From assembly GCA_963693365.1 (NCBI GenBank), contig CAVNZM010000002.1, forward strand, positions 6,324,001-6,388,000: DNA of 64,000 bases, in the 5' to 3' direction. Below the pieces are notes generated by a model. The model was given only the letters and a program-made list of their open reading frames with translations, was not told where the DNA came from and searched no databases. The position numbers and the translations under genes were made by a program. The DNA is from Amoebidium appalachense (taxonomy: Eukaryota > Ichthyosporea). Shown here one piece after another: positions 23,449 through 36,897 of this stretch (within the stretch, counting starts at the first letter, position 1; every line of letters begins with the position of its first letter).

Positions 23449-24848
23449 TCTGTAGCCCCATCCCTCAGTGTCAGACAACTATGAAAAAATACAGAAGAGC
23501 CTGTGCAATATGGCCCAGGTATACACAGGTGTTTTTTTCCAAAGGCCAATTTCGGGAGGCAGTCATGCGCGGGTCGTGCATAAGAAGATCTCTGTTCAGG
23601 AGACATGTCATTGCTGGAATCTGCTGTCTGCTGCTAAATACAGCAACTGGAGTGACCAACGATGCTTTCTAACGTATCAAATGTAACATGGGTAGGAGAT
23701 AAGCTCTGGATGGTGCCGGTTAATCGTTGATGGGCGCTGGATTCACGACGGAGTCCCCGCGATATTACTCTGTAAACTGCCGATTTTTCTCTCCCTTCCT
23801 CACTCTATCGGTAATAAACGAGAGGATATTATATTCGCATCGTCTCGCTGAATTGAAAAGAAAAAATTCCTCTATAAAAATTAGTAGCCTAGGCTAAGGA
23901 TTGTATCGGATTGCCTTAGATTGCTGATAATTCGGCTCAGAGGAGCCTGGAGAGAACGCTAACCTTGGTTGCTCCTGGCCAGGAGAAGAGAACTGCACCG
24001 GCGGCACTCGTGTCCTTTGTGGACGCGCTGTGTGCACACAGAGCGCCGGCAGCAAGCCGCTGATTGGCTGGCACTAAATGCGGAATTCCAATGAAATGCG
24101 TGATTATAATGACAGCAGGTGACACGAAATCTGAAACGCTGCCTGTGCGCATGCTTGTTATTATTATTTTTCTTTTCTTTTTTTTCACCAAAGATGAAAA
24201 ATTCTTGAGATAATGTTTTTATAGATTTATTTTTTTTGTCTTTAGTTGAGAAATCCTGATATATTATCACGCACACCTTATCGGCCCTTGGATGACGTAA
24301 CGTGACACTTCAAGTCGTTTTGCGTAAATTTCATTAGCTGTCTGGTTACTGACCTTTGGCCAAGATCCCCGTGACCTGCTACAAGCCTAAACAATCATAT
24401 AAAGAACGATATCAACTGTATATTTTACTGTTAATACGCCAATTAGTTCCCTTTTTCCTTGAAATAAACAGCTATTCCAACGTTGCACAGGAGTAAACAG
24501 GGTGCATGTTCATGATCGAAATACCAAAGGTCCAGGACCTATGCTATTGGCCAGCCACGCACCCTCGTCTTGCGTTTATTGGTTGCCTTCCCACAGCGGG
24601 ATGATGCTGTCTGTAGTCTCTGTGTTTGAGAGACGTCTACTTGTTTCACCTTTAGCTTGAACCTGCGAGTTTTGCTTTCAGGTTGATGCAATTGTGGTTA
24701 AACTCTCGCTTATTACCACTCACCTAGAACGTAACTTCTACGGGTTTTTCTACCACAGTAGTTCATCTACGCATCTGGGCAGCCAGAGTTCTCATTGTGT
24801 GTCTGTAAGCTACAGTCTTAGGAGTGCTATCATCCTCATTCAGCAACA
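23449..24848. other. Divergent intergenic region between RPL8 and the calponin-like gene
   Basis: Mostly unique A/T-rich sequence, unusual for this window in lacking long homopolymers. It must hold the promoters of both flanking, oppositely transcribed genes. No further gene or RNA gene was recognised. Confidence 0.6.
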
Positions 24849-26317
24849 ATGGCAGCCCAGGACATGACGGGAAAGAGACAAAAGGTCAAAACATGGTGAG
24901 TTTGCACCTAATGCCTTTTTCATGTTTGTTTTATAAGCCCGACCATCTACATTAGGAGTAGCTCGCATGGCCCATGCCGCACTGTTGGGGCCTGTGAAGC
25001 TTCGGAAGCTATGCATGTGAATGTTTGTGTTTTCCCTTAGGGATGCACAAACGTCTCTCTCATTTTACCCCGACACCTCACACAAATGTGGATGTAAACA
25101 GTGTTATTTCCCCAAATCTCTTGTTTTGTTAGCCTTGTGCTTTGGTTTTGCCAGAGATCTTGTACCAACCTTACACTCTATGGCTGTTGTGTTTTGCACA
25201 CACGGTGACACGGGGTTTGGGCACTGTTAGCCAGATGGTCACGATCTCGCTCTTACTTCACATCTTGTCAAGCGCGGTAGCTTTTTCTGCCCACAAATAA
25301 ATAAATAAATCAGCAATCTCACAAAAATCGTGCGGAGATGTTGATAAACACACCATCATTCGAAGGTAGCGAGATTGTGCACATGTACCGAACATGTGCA
25401 GGGTTACTGGCCCACGTGTCTAAATTGCTGGCTGATTACCCGCCCTCCCCCTCCCCCTCCTTCTCTCCCCACACACACACAAAAAAAAGAAAAGAAAAGA
25501 AAATAAAAGAAAAAGGCAAAAGAAAGAGAAAAACCTGCACTATATGTTGTGGAGAGATCTTTACGGTAACTTTATGCCGTGTTTCTTTACATAGCAGATC
25601 TGGCGCACTCATCTGAACTTGCTTGCTCTCTCACAGCTTCAAGCAATTGCTAAGCATGGACGTAGACGACACGAACCTTGTAGACGCTTTGAAGGACGGC
25701 AAGCTGCTGTGTATGCTTGCCAATAGGACGGGGCAGGCTGGCATCAAGGTCAAGACTGGCATATCTGATAGTGCGGACAAGGAAAACGTCCACAGCTTTG
25801 TCAAGGTATGATAGCAGGAACATGGGCCTGTTGAACTAAGACAACACTGTGCTGCACGAATTGTTATTGTATATATGATAATACATTTTAGGTCATATGG
25901 CGTTTGTGGGCATCAGGGTTTTGGCATAATCTCTCCTGTTTGGTTTGCTGGATGCACATGTGCTTCATTTTCTTTCGCTAACCTTGGTGTGCACACATTT
26001 TGAGCAACAGCACATTTCCATGTTCCTATGACCAGCAAATTTATAGGCAGACCATCATTCAACTCGACCTCCACTTCCCTATTTTCCCCCACGGCTCGTG
26101 CTTCACCTTCTATTATCATTTTTAATAATTTGAAGGTTAGAATCAGCAATCAAATAGGTGGCACAGCAACCCGTTCATTTGCTTACCACCTATGCCTCGT
26201 ATCCAGTATGTCCGGAAACACAAGCAGTTGAGTAAAGTCATCTCTCTGACTGAAAAGGATCTTCAAAAGGCCGATAAAGGTCCCCCCCCTCCTCCTCCTC
26301 CCCCCCCCCCCTCCCCT

Positions 26318-26348
<31 letters not shown>

Positions 26349-27094
26349 CAAAAAAAAAAACGTTGATCACACTAACTGCCCACTTACCCGCCCACCCGAC
26401 CCACAACAAACAAAAGCACACGCAACCACACGTACACATGGCAACTACCATAATACGCATGCATACTCACACGGACTACACACGCATCCGGGCACATAGG
26501 TACAAATACACACAGCCACCCGTGTGCACACACACAAGATTACGCTCACGCACGCGTACATGCACACGCGTGCGCGCATACACACACACACACACACACG
26601 ATATGCCCCGTCACTCGTGTGTGTGTGATGCACAAACACATTTACAAAACAAAACCACAACCACACTCACCGACAAAACCACACACAAACCCACACAAAC
26701 ACATCCACACACACACACACACACCGGAAAAAAAAGAAAAAAAACCGGGCATCGACAAGCATGAACGTTACACATACTTTTGCGAGACTCTGCATGTTTT
26801 TGTTGCCTGTGCGGACAGACCATTTATGTTGCCGATAACGGTAGTGACTTTCCATCCGTTTTTTTACTGTTAGAAGTTCTCAAAGGAAACTATGATACAT
26901 GAAACAAAAGGCAAGCATTCTCGAACGAAAGCCTCGATGGTATAATTAGCTGACCATGTGATGTTTTCTATCAGTCACTCGCACTAGCTAAAGAAGAACA
27001 TCGGCAATACGGACCCAAACGAGTTACAATTCTTCCCCAAACTTATCAGACAACCGTTCAGTTAGCAAAACAAGAAATCGATATCTTTGAGTAG
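24849..27094 (+). CDS. Calponin-homology (CH) domain protein, exon set incomplete
   Basis: Supported exons are 24849-24895 (MAAQDMTGKRQKVKT), 25637-25805 and a terminal exon 26975-27094. The second exon reads as the first half of a CH domain: LVDALKDGKLLCMLANRTGQ matches the Leu-x-Asp-Gly-x-x-Leu-Cys core and KENVHSFVK the Glu-Asn-Ile-x-x-Phe helix. A possible further exon at about 26217-26277 encodes YVRKHKQLSKVISLTEKDLQ. The last exon encodes SLALAKEEHRQYGPKRVTIL and ends EIDIFE, with AATAAA at 27130. The second half of the CH domain (the Gly-Val and Asp-Leu motifs) was not located, so at least one exon is missing from the model. Single-CH proteins of the transgelin/calponin type bind actin. 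The actin link is inferred from the family. Confidence 0.6.
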
Positions 27095-27129
27095 AGCTTG
27101 TCTTGGATCGTAGGCCATGGAAAAGTTGA

Positions 27130-27135
27130 AATAAA
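27130..27135 (+). terminator. Poly(A) signal of the calponin-like gene
   Basis: AATAAA lies 36 bases after the predicted stop codon. Confidence 0.5.
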
Positions 27136-27658
27136 TAATAACATGTGAAATGGTTTAAAAACAGCCTGCTTTTGTAGCGCCTTCAAAGGCCGTTTTACGT
27201 CAACCAACCACTGATGAATAATCACATATATCTTTTTTGGTACGCAATTAACATGTAAAAGAACTTCAAGTCTGAGCCATGTTTCATTTCCTTCATTTTC
27301 TTACGGTTGTTGCTTTGTAAAAAGGTGCACATATCCCGAAGAGTAGATTCACCACTCTGGGCCTCACACCATCCCCTTACTGACTGTGCACGTACACAGC
27401 CAAAGAGCCTATACTTCTGTCTGCTGTGCTGACCATATGTGAGGGCCATGTGGACTATACGGCCCCACAGCCACAACAAAATGTGTGTTCTCCCCCCCCC
27501 CCCCCCCCCCCCCCCTCCCTTCCCCTCTCCCCCCCCCCCCCCCCCCGTCCCCACACACTCCTGTTGCCGGTTTCCGCAGCCCAACTGCACACACACCAGA
27601 CCGAAACACAAACGTGCACGAACGCGCACACACACACGTGCTCTCGCGTGCGACACAC

Positions 27659-27950
<292 letters not shown>

Positions 27951-28855
27951 ACACACGGACGGTGCGCACGTGCCTCAGCACTTGCACCCATGGCACGTGT
28001 GTGAAAAAGCACCTGCAATTCTGCATGCCCCGTAACTGTATGCACACACATGCATATGTACCGTTACGGACACAATTGTATGCACAAAGTAACATGCCCT
28101 AGCAATGTGTGCACACAGACTGAAAGCTCTGCAACCCTACATGTCCCCTGGGTGACGCAAGCACAAGGGGCAAATTCTAAAAACACAGGGTGAGCCCTAA
28201 CAGGCTGCTATCGACCTCCAATCTTACTCTCGCTTGCATCCTGATTTGCATCGGTTTAGATCAGCTCACCTGATTTTTTCAAAGGTGTGGCACGGGTGGG
28301 GGGGGGGGGGAGGGAGTGGGTAATGTTTGGCTTGGGAGGGTGGGGGGAGAGGGGGGGGGGGGGGGGTTTCGGATCAAGCTTCTAATGACAGCTACATTCT
28401 TTTCATCATCACTCTGCTCGTTTTGTCCATAGTAGAGGGAAGAGAGATGTTTGGGGGTGGAGGGGGGGGGGGGGGGGGGGGGGGGGGATTTGGAGGTGGT
28501 GGTCGGGGTGGTGTGTGTGGGTGTGTGTGTGGGGGGGGGGGGGGGGGGAGGGGGGGGGGGGGGGGGGAGGGGGGGGGGGGGGGGGATGGGGGAGGGAATC
28601 TACACCAATGAATGTGAGTATCAAGTTGAGATAGTATAGATTACACAAGAGATGACGCCAATCCCTCTGGTTGCTACCCCACACATATCAATAGTCCAGT
28701 GTCCTGCTACCCACCCACACCTCGCATTCCTTGCCTAACCACCCGTACCCCCACCACCTTCCCACACCGCCTTACTCCAATGCGCTCTCACTTTCTTCTC
28801 TCCATCTCGGAACCCACTCCCTCCTCTCCACACCCAAATACCCCCTCCCTCCCTC

Positions 28856-28894
<39 letters not shown>

Positions 28895-28939
28895 TTCTCC
28901 CTCTCCCGCCCCCCCTCTCCCTCCTACCCGCCCTTTCCC

Positions 28940-29207
28940 CCCCCGGCCTTTCCCACTGCCCTTGCCTGCATAAGCAACCCTGCTCGTCTCTGATCAAGAC
29001 GGGTGACCTACTCATGTTCAAGTGAAACAGTATCTGAGTTGGGTTTCGTTAACGAGGGGAATAGGTCGAAACTCGGGTACTGTGGATGACGTGGGCCCCC
29101 CCTGAGGATGGGCTCTGCTTATTATGCATACTCTTTATGTATGGCTTGCATTCTGCATCGTGTTATCCGTTTGTTCTTGTGTACTTCGTACTTTTTGACG
29201 CATTCAA
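28940..29207 (+). repeat. Dispersed repeat family, full copy B
   Basis: Reads identically to 9029-9296 through the last CGCATTCAAA, again followed by poly-C. It lies immediately upstream of the LIM-gene first coding exon. Confidence 0.9.
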
Positions 29208-29270
29208 ACCCCCCCCCCCTACCACCTCCCTCCCACCCCCCACCCCCTGCCTCCCCTCCTTCCCTCCAAA

Positions 29271-32200
29271 ATGAACCAGATACAGCCGGGGCGTGCTTCG
29301 GACGATCGAATTCGTCTATCCCCCAAGACCTCCAGTGACCTGGGGCTTTTGCGCCAGGCGTCCCTCGAGGCTGACCCCTCAACGTTTCAATTTCCGCCCC
29401 GCAAACTTTCCCAACACTCGAGTTTAATAGATGCAATCACCCCCAAGCCAGGCACTAGGGGTGGGGGTGTGGCCGAGGGTAGCACTGTGCAGCATGCACA
29501 GGTGGTGGTGACACCCCCCACCTCCCCACGTGCGGAGGAGGGGGATGAGAAGGGGCCACAGGTTGACACCCAGCCACCTGCACCTGCGGGTATGTGTGTG
29601 TGTGGTTAGTTAGTGCACTCCAACAGGTAGAGAAGAGAGGGAGGGGGGGAAGGGGAAGGGAGGAAAGAGGGAGATAGAGGAAAGAGAGAGGGAGTGCCGG
29701 TGGTGGTGGTGGGAGGGAGGGAGAGGGGGAGAGGGAGAGACAGTGCGAGAGAGAGAGAGAAAGAAAAAGGTTGGCTTCTCGATGTGATCGTGCGTGTGTC
29801 TGTTCAGTTGTGTTGAATTGCGTGCAGTTAGGTATTGTGCGTGTGTGGTGGGGTGGAAGGGGAGGGGAGGGGAGGGGGGGGGGAGGTGGAGGAGGGTCAG
29901 GAACGGGGTTAGGTGGGAGGGGGTTTGTGGGGGGGGACGAGGGGAGGGGGGAAGGGGTGGGAGGGGGATATTGGGCAGGGTTGGTCTAGGGGAGTCCCAT
30001 GATTGAGCGCATTTATGTTTCACTCCTTGCATACTTCGGCATAACTGTGAGTGCACGTGTGTGCAGTGAATGAGGCAGACACACATGGGGTTGGTGTTCC
30101 TGTCAGGTCTCTGCATGTTTTTGCACTTCGCGCATCCTGAAGGGTGTGTTCACATCTGCCACGTAGCCACCACTCACTCACTTCCAACTGTTTCATCCCG
30201 ACCCTCCCCCCTCCCCCCCCCCCCCCCCCCTCCCCCTCCCCCAATATCCCCCGTCCGTTCCCCATCCCTCCCCCCCCCCCCCTTCCCCCCTCCCCTCTCC
30301 CCCCTTCTGCAGCCATGGTTCCATTAACACCACCGCCAGAACCCACCGGCGCAAAGCCAGATGATCCGCCGGCCACTGAAGGTTTGGACTCTACCCCCCA
30401 TATCATTTCTACAGCCACGAATAGTCTTTTACATGTGTCGATAATCCAAACCAAGCCATCGACGTCGCCCAGCACCCCCCCCTCCCCTTCCCCCTCCTAA
30501 AACCCCCCGTCCCCCTCCCTGTTTGTGCATATTTGGTACCCTCTGTGTGATCGGTTTTTGCAACTGCACCGTTTTCTTCGTTTTCCATCCCAAAACGTAT
30601 TGCCATGCAACACAGCATACCCATCTCCCATCTAACCATTCTAAAGCCTTTTTTTCCCGCAATCAGGCAGCACGGACAAGGTGTGCACGGCATGCAAGCA
30701 GAGCATCAAGGGCACACGGCTGGAGACCATGGGCCAGCTGTACCATCCACAGTGCCTGTGCTGCAGCAGTGAGTCATAGTGCCTGCCTGCATGCCTGCAT
30801 GCCTGCATGCCTGCCTGCCCGCCCGCCTGCCCGCCTGCCTCCCTCCCTCCCTGCCTCCCTCCCTCCCTGCCTCCCTGCCTCCCTGCCTCCTTTGCCTGTG
30901 TGCTGACTATTTGTTGTGCAGGTTGCAAGGAGTGCCTGGTGGGTCCCTTCTACCTGAGGGACGGTGCAAGGCTGTGCTCGGTAAGTGGCCCCGTGCTTTG
31001 CTTTGCCTGCCACATGCTTATGCCTAACCACAAGATGCCCCCCCCCCCCCCCCCCCCTTCCCCTCCCGCCCCTCCCCCCCCCCCCCCCCCTCCCTCCCCC
31101 CCCCCCCCCCCTGCGCCCGGACACATCTGTACAATGTGGGAATGGGCTGAGATGAAGGATCATTACTACCACATGCTGGCGAACATTGTGCACGAACACC
31201 ATGACCGTGGGAGACAAAGGGAGGGACGTAGTACTAGCCTCGCTTGATTAGCTGGTAGAGAATGTTGACGTTGTCGTGGTCAAACGGCAGAAATACACAC
31301 AGAAGGGCACTGGGGAGGTAAAAAGAGAGGAAGGGCAGGGTATTGGGGGGAGGGAGGGGGGAGGGGAGGAGGGGGAGGGGCATGCTCCGATGCACATGGT
31401 AGCTCCTAGCCAGGCAAACAGCGTGCAGATCAACAGATTGCCCAAAATTGAGTTTGGTGAGCCAGTTGGCAGATAAACCCCGTGAATGGCCATCCCGGAG
31501 GGCAGGGGATGGGGGGAATGGGGGAGGGGGGGGGGGGGGGGGGGGAGGGGGGGAGGGGGGGGATGGGGGAGGGCGGGGGGGGGGGGGGGGGGGAGAGGGG
31601 GTTGCGTCATCCAAACACATCCTTTGCATGCAGGTGTACACGAGGTCATTCTTGTGCGTAGACCTATCACAGCAATCTAACAAACTGTGCACAGGCCTGC
31701 CACGATGTGAGCACTGGCCAGTCCTCCAGCAGCAGTGGAGCCAGCAATACCTGCGGGTATACACCCACCCTCTACCTGCTGATTGCACTTTTCAGTACCG
31801 TGCTTTGCATACTTGGTGGACACATACAAAATGTGTCTTAGAAAGAGTTGGGATCATAACACATTCATATCCCCCCCTCCTCCCCCCCCCCCCCCCCCTT
31901 CTCCCCCCCCCCCCCCCTTCTCCCCTCTCTCTCTTCCCCCCCTCCCCCCCCCCCCCCCTGCCCCCCGCCCCCTCCCTCCCAACCCCCAACCTTCCCTCAC
32001 CCACCCACCCAACCTTTCCACTCCCAAACTAGCACAGTCGTTGGAGCAGTTACAATCATGAACATGACAACACACAAGATACCATGTATTACATGCATGA
32101 GGCAAGCACATGGCGACTTACAGCCCCCACACTCCGGCCAGTCATGCAAGGGTCTTACTTTCTCTCCCACCCCGCAGAGGTTGTGGCAAGGAGATTGGGG

Positions 32201-32591
32201 TGGGTTCGAGGCTACTGTTCGGCACAATCCCCGTAAGTCTCAATGTTTCTACTTGTGCCCAAACTCACGTTTTACACTAAGTATTGGGCTTCCAACTTAC
32301 GTCACCCCCGCCGTAACGGGTTCCATTCAAGGGCAGATATTCTCCCTACCTGCTCCTTCTTGCCTACCGTATGTGTGTTCACTGTCGAACGGCATTCCCG
32401 AAACTGCACCAAGTATTTCCTTTGGGCTGTGTTCCTACTGTGGACCACATTCTAACCCTTCCCCCTTCCCCTTTCCCCTCCCCCCACCCCCCCCCCCTCT
32501 CCCCCCTTCCCCCCCCCCCCCCCCCCCCCCCCCCACCTGGCTGCCAGCCCGCCAACCCGCCCTCCCTCTGGGCCCTACTTTTCTATCCAAA

Positions 32592-32642
<51 letters not shown>

Positions 32643-32682
32643 ACACCAAAAAAAAATAAAAAACGCGCGCGCACACACACAC

Positions 32683-32716
<34 letters not shown>

Positions 32717-33363
32717 CATGCACACACAGTACCACCCACAGTGCTTTGTGTGTTCTGAGTGTGGCCGTGAAATAGCCGCAGGGGAGAAGTTTATGGAGAA
32801 CAAAGGTAAGCCCAAGCCATCATCTTCCCTTCCACCTTCCCTCCCCCCCCCCCCCCCCCCCCCCCCCTCTTCCCCCCCACCCCCCTCTCCCTCACCCACA
32901 CACACCCATGCTCTTACATCCACCTACCTTCTACAGAAACATCTTGTCTGCCCCCCTCCCCCTCCCCCCCCCCCCCCCCCCAGCCGCCCTCCCTCCCTCC
33001 GCTCACCTCCCTTGACCTGCCAACCACCAAATAGCCCCACCCTAATCCCACCCATCTTCGCACCAAATCTACAAACACCATCGCCACTTCCAACCACCCA
33101 CACTCCTCCTCACACATATGCCCAACATCACCTTTGATCCTCTTCCTCCACCTTCCAGAACCCCTCACTACCACACGGAACCCCCCTCCCCCCACCCAAC
33201 CCCACCGCATTAACCTTAGCCCTTTGTGGAGAATACACCACCCGATCATGACAGTACCCTGTTTGTAGTTTGGTGAATGGCCGTGGGCAAACCGCTTGTG
33301 GTGTATCACAGGTGTCTGACTTAATAATGGGAATGCTACAGTGGATCCCTCAAAACTTCTTAT

Positions 33364-33403
<40 letters not shown>

Positions 33404-33949
33404 GGCATATGTCTTTAACTAACTAACGGGAATTTGTGACCCCATTTCCGCATGTGTGTAAGTAAAGTATAGTAACTACGGAAAATGGAGCCTTGATATA
33501 CCAATATATCCTTTTGAAGACAATGTGCAGTCCTATGTCTCTAACGGAATTCTACTTTCCCTACATCCCGGCACTGGGGGAAAAAAAAATGCAATTCCCG
33601 TGTTTCACACATACGATCGGCCACACTTAATGGTTTTGGGGGATCCCTGCAGGACCTGCGGGAACCAATCAGAAGCCAGAGCCTATCTGTGTGGACTGCG
33701 ACGGAGACCGTATCTGCGCGGTGTGCAGAAAGGTACGTGCGCCCGTGGAAATTAGGAGGTATTCGTGCACATATGGGGGTTTAGAGGGTTTTGGTGGGTG
33801 ATGGGGTTGCTGGGTTTGACCGGAGAAGGATATTAGACCAACCACCTGGTAATGAATTTATCAATAAGAAGCTGAAAATATGCCTTGAAGGTGGATGCAA
33901 GTATGATTGATGCCCCGGGGGGGTGGGGGGGATCCGAACGGGAGGTGTT

Positions 33950-34034
<85 letters not shown>

Positions 34035-34058
34035 GCGTGTGCGTGTGTGCGTGCGTGC

Positions 34059-34131
<73 letters not shown>

Positions 34132-36804
34132 GGAGGGAGGGGGGAGGGGAAGGGGGGAGGGGTAAAGCATGGTAATGCTGAAAGAGGGAGGGGAGATAGC
34201 ATGTGCAAGGTGATCTGACTGGTGGGTGCAGTACATTGCATCAGATAGCGATGTGCTGAAGGCAGGCACAAACAGATACCACCCAGACTGCATGAGGTAT
34301 ATCCCCCCTCCCCCCCTTCCCATTCTCCTCCCCCCCCTCCCCCTCCCCAACTCACCTCCACCCACCCCCCACCCCCCACCCCTACCCACCGGCCCCTCTC
34401 CCCACTTGTAGCAAACCCCACCTCTCCCCCCCGCCCCCCTCCCCCTTCGTCCCTTTCATGTATCAACTCCCCCCCCCCCCCCTCTCCCCCTCTCCCCCTT
34501 TAAAGATAACCCCCGATAAAAAGATGTCGTGCATAGGTAGTGTGTGTGTGGTCTGTGCACGTCATGGCCACCTACTCGCACGCAAGTCTTTTTCACAAGC
34601 AGCATGAACACCACCAGTGCAAATACATAAGTAGTGTACCCACAAAGCCACCATAAACTTACCTTCCACACACACACACTCCCTAACTTTTTTCCCTTCC
34701 CCAGGTGCACGGTATGCAGTCAGTTCCTTGTAGGTCAGCCCTTTGTCTGTGACAAGGGCAAACTCCTATGTGCTGATGACTACAGGAGGGCTGGTGGCAT
34801 GCTGGCTGACAAGGGTACGTCCCTGCCACCTCCTGTCATGCTTAATATTCCCCCCCCCCCCCACACACACACACACCACCACCACCACCACCATTAACAC
34901 CATTACCACCATAACCCCAATTCCATTGACCCCCTCCCCCCCCCCCCTCCCCCCAGGGCACCTAACCCTGACAACCCTATACCACTTTACCAACACCACC
35001 TTCCCCCTCCTCCTCCACCCTCCGTGCACACACACACAACACACGCACACACACACAAACAAGAAACCACACACACTCCCCCAACCAGCAAGACACTCAC
35101 TCAAACTCTAAATTATTGCCAAGAACTGCGCAGACAAGTAAGATTGGTATATACTGGCATTGACACCCCCTCCTCCCCCCTTGCAGGCAGCATCAGTGTG
35201 TGCCATGGCTGCCAACAGCCCCTGACTGGCTCCATCACTCAGGCCCTTGGAAAATCTTGGCACGGTCAGCCCCCGCCTCCCCCTCCCCTCCCCCCACCTC
35301 CCCCCTCCCCCTCTCCCCCCCCCTTCCCGATTACATAATTGTACAAACAAACGAATGTAAGAAACCAAAGGAAGCAACCGCCACTCTCACGAACCACATA
35401 CACGCACAGGCCAGAAGCCAACATACTCCCACTACACCTCCTCCCCCACCCCCCTCCCCCCACCCGCCCCACCCCCCCCCCCCTTCCCCCCCCCCCCCCA
35501 CCCTCTGATGGGCTCGGCTTATTATTCCTACTCTTTATGTGTGGTTTGCATTCTGCATTGTGTTGCCCGTTGTGAATGTGTATTTCGTACTTCATGACGC
35601 ATTCAAACCCCCCCTCCCCCCCCCCCCATCCCCCTCGAACGAATTGTGGTGCAATATATACGGAGCATGCTAGACCAACCATCGCACGCTACCTTCTTGT
35701 ACGTGCGATGGTTGGTCTAGCAGGTTCTTTGCATACCTCCTTGCACGTGATTATGCTGACATGTTCACAGGGTGTTGCTTCAAGTGCTGTGGCTGCAACA
35801 ACCCCGTCGAGGGTTCCTTCTATCCCTCTAAAGAGGTGTGTGTGCTATTCCTCCCAAGTACACCTGCTCATACCTCCCTCCCCCCCCCCCCCCCCTCCCC
35901 CCTTCCCCCGGTGCGTGCTACTTTGTTTTGTCTCCACCTATTCTTAAAACTCTTTTGATGTGTCGTCGTCCCATGCCTGCATTCCGTTGCCTGTCGAAAG
36001 TTTGTACGCCATGCCGTGAAATGCTGTCTGACCTCCCCCCCCCCCCCCCCCCAACGTCCTTTCCCCTTTCTTCCCCCCCCCCCCCCCCCCGGGCCACCTC
36101 CCCCCTTCCCCCCACTTTTTCTGATGGGCTCTGCTTATTACGCATATGTTTCCCTTATGTGTGGTTTGCACTCTGCATTGTGTTGCCCGTTGTGAATGTG
36201 TACTTCGTACTTCATGACGCCTTCAAACCCCCCCCCCCCCCTCCCCCCCTCCCCCTCCCCCCCCCCCCTCCCCCCTCCCCGTGGGGGCACAAATTGTGGT
36301 GGAATATATACAAAATGTATGAAGCGATTTTATTCAGCATCTGAAACCCATACCCTTTCCTTTCCGACTTGAGACCCCCCCCCAACACCCACCCACCCAC
36401 CCACCCATCCACCCAAACCTAGTTTCCTCATGGCTTGGTGCGTTCTCATTCAACCTGTGTGGGTTCATGCCAAGTATTCGTTTTACGTTGTGCACGTGTT
36501 TAGGTCACATGGGAACATTGTGGCTGTTGGGCAAATCTCATGGTTGTGCTGGGCTAATGCAGCAAGGTGGTGGTGGGTGCCTCATGTCGTTTCTACATGA
36601 CAAACATCGTAGTGTGTCCTTTTTAACCTTTTTCATCCTCCCGCTCCCCCCCCCCCCCCCCCCCCAACCCTCCCCCACCGCCCCGTCCTTCTCCTGTTAC
36701 CACCACCACCAAAACCTACTTGCATATCCTGCTCCGTGACATGCAAACACACACACACACACGAATATAAAAAGATACATAAATCCCCCCCCTCCCCCCC
36801 CCCA

Positions 36805-36897
<93 letters not shown>

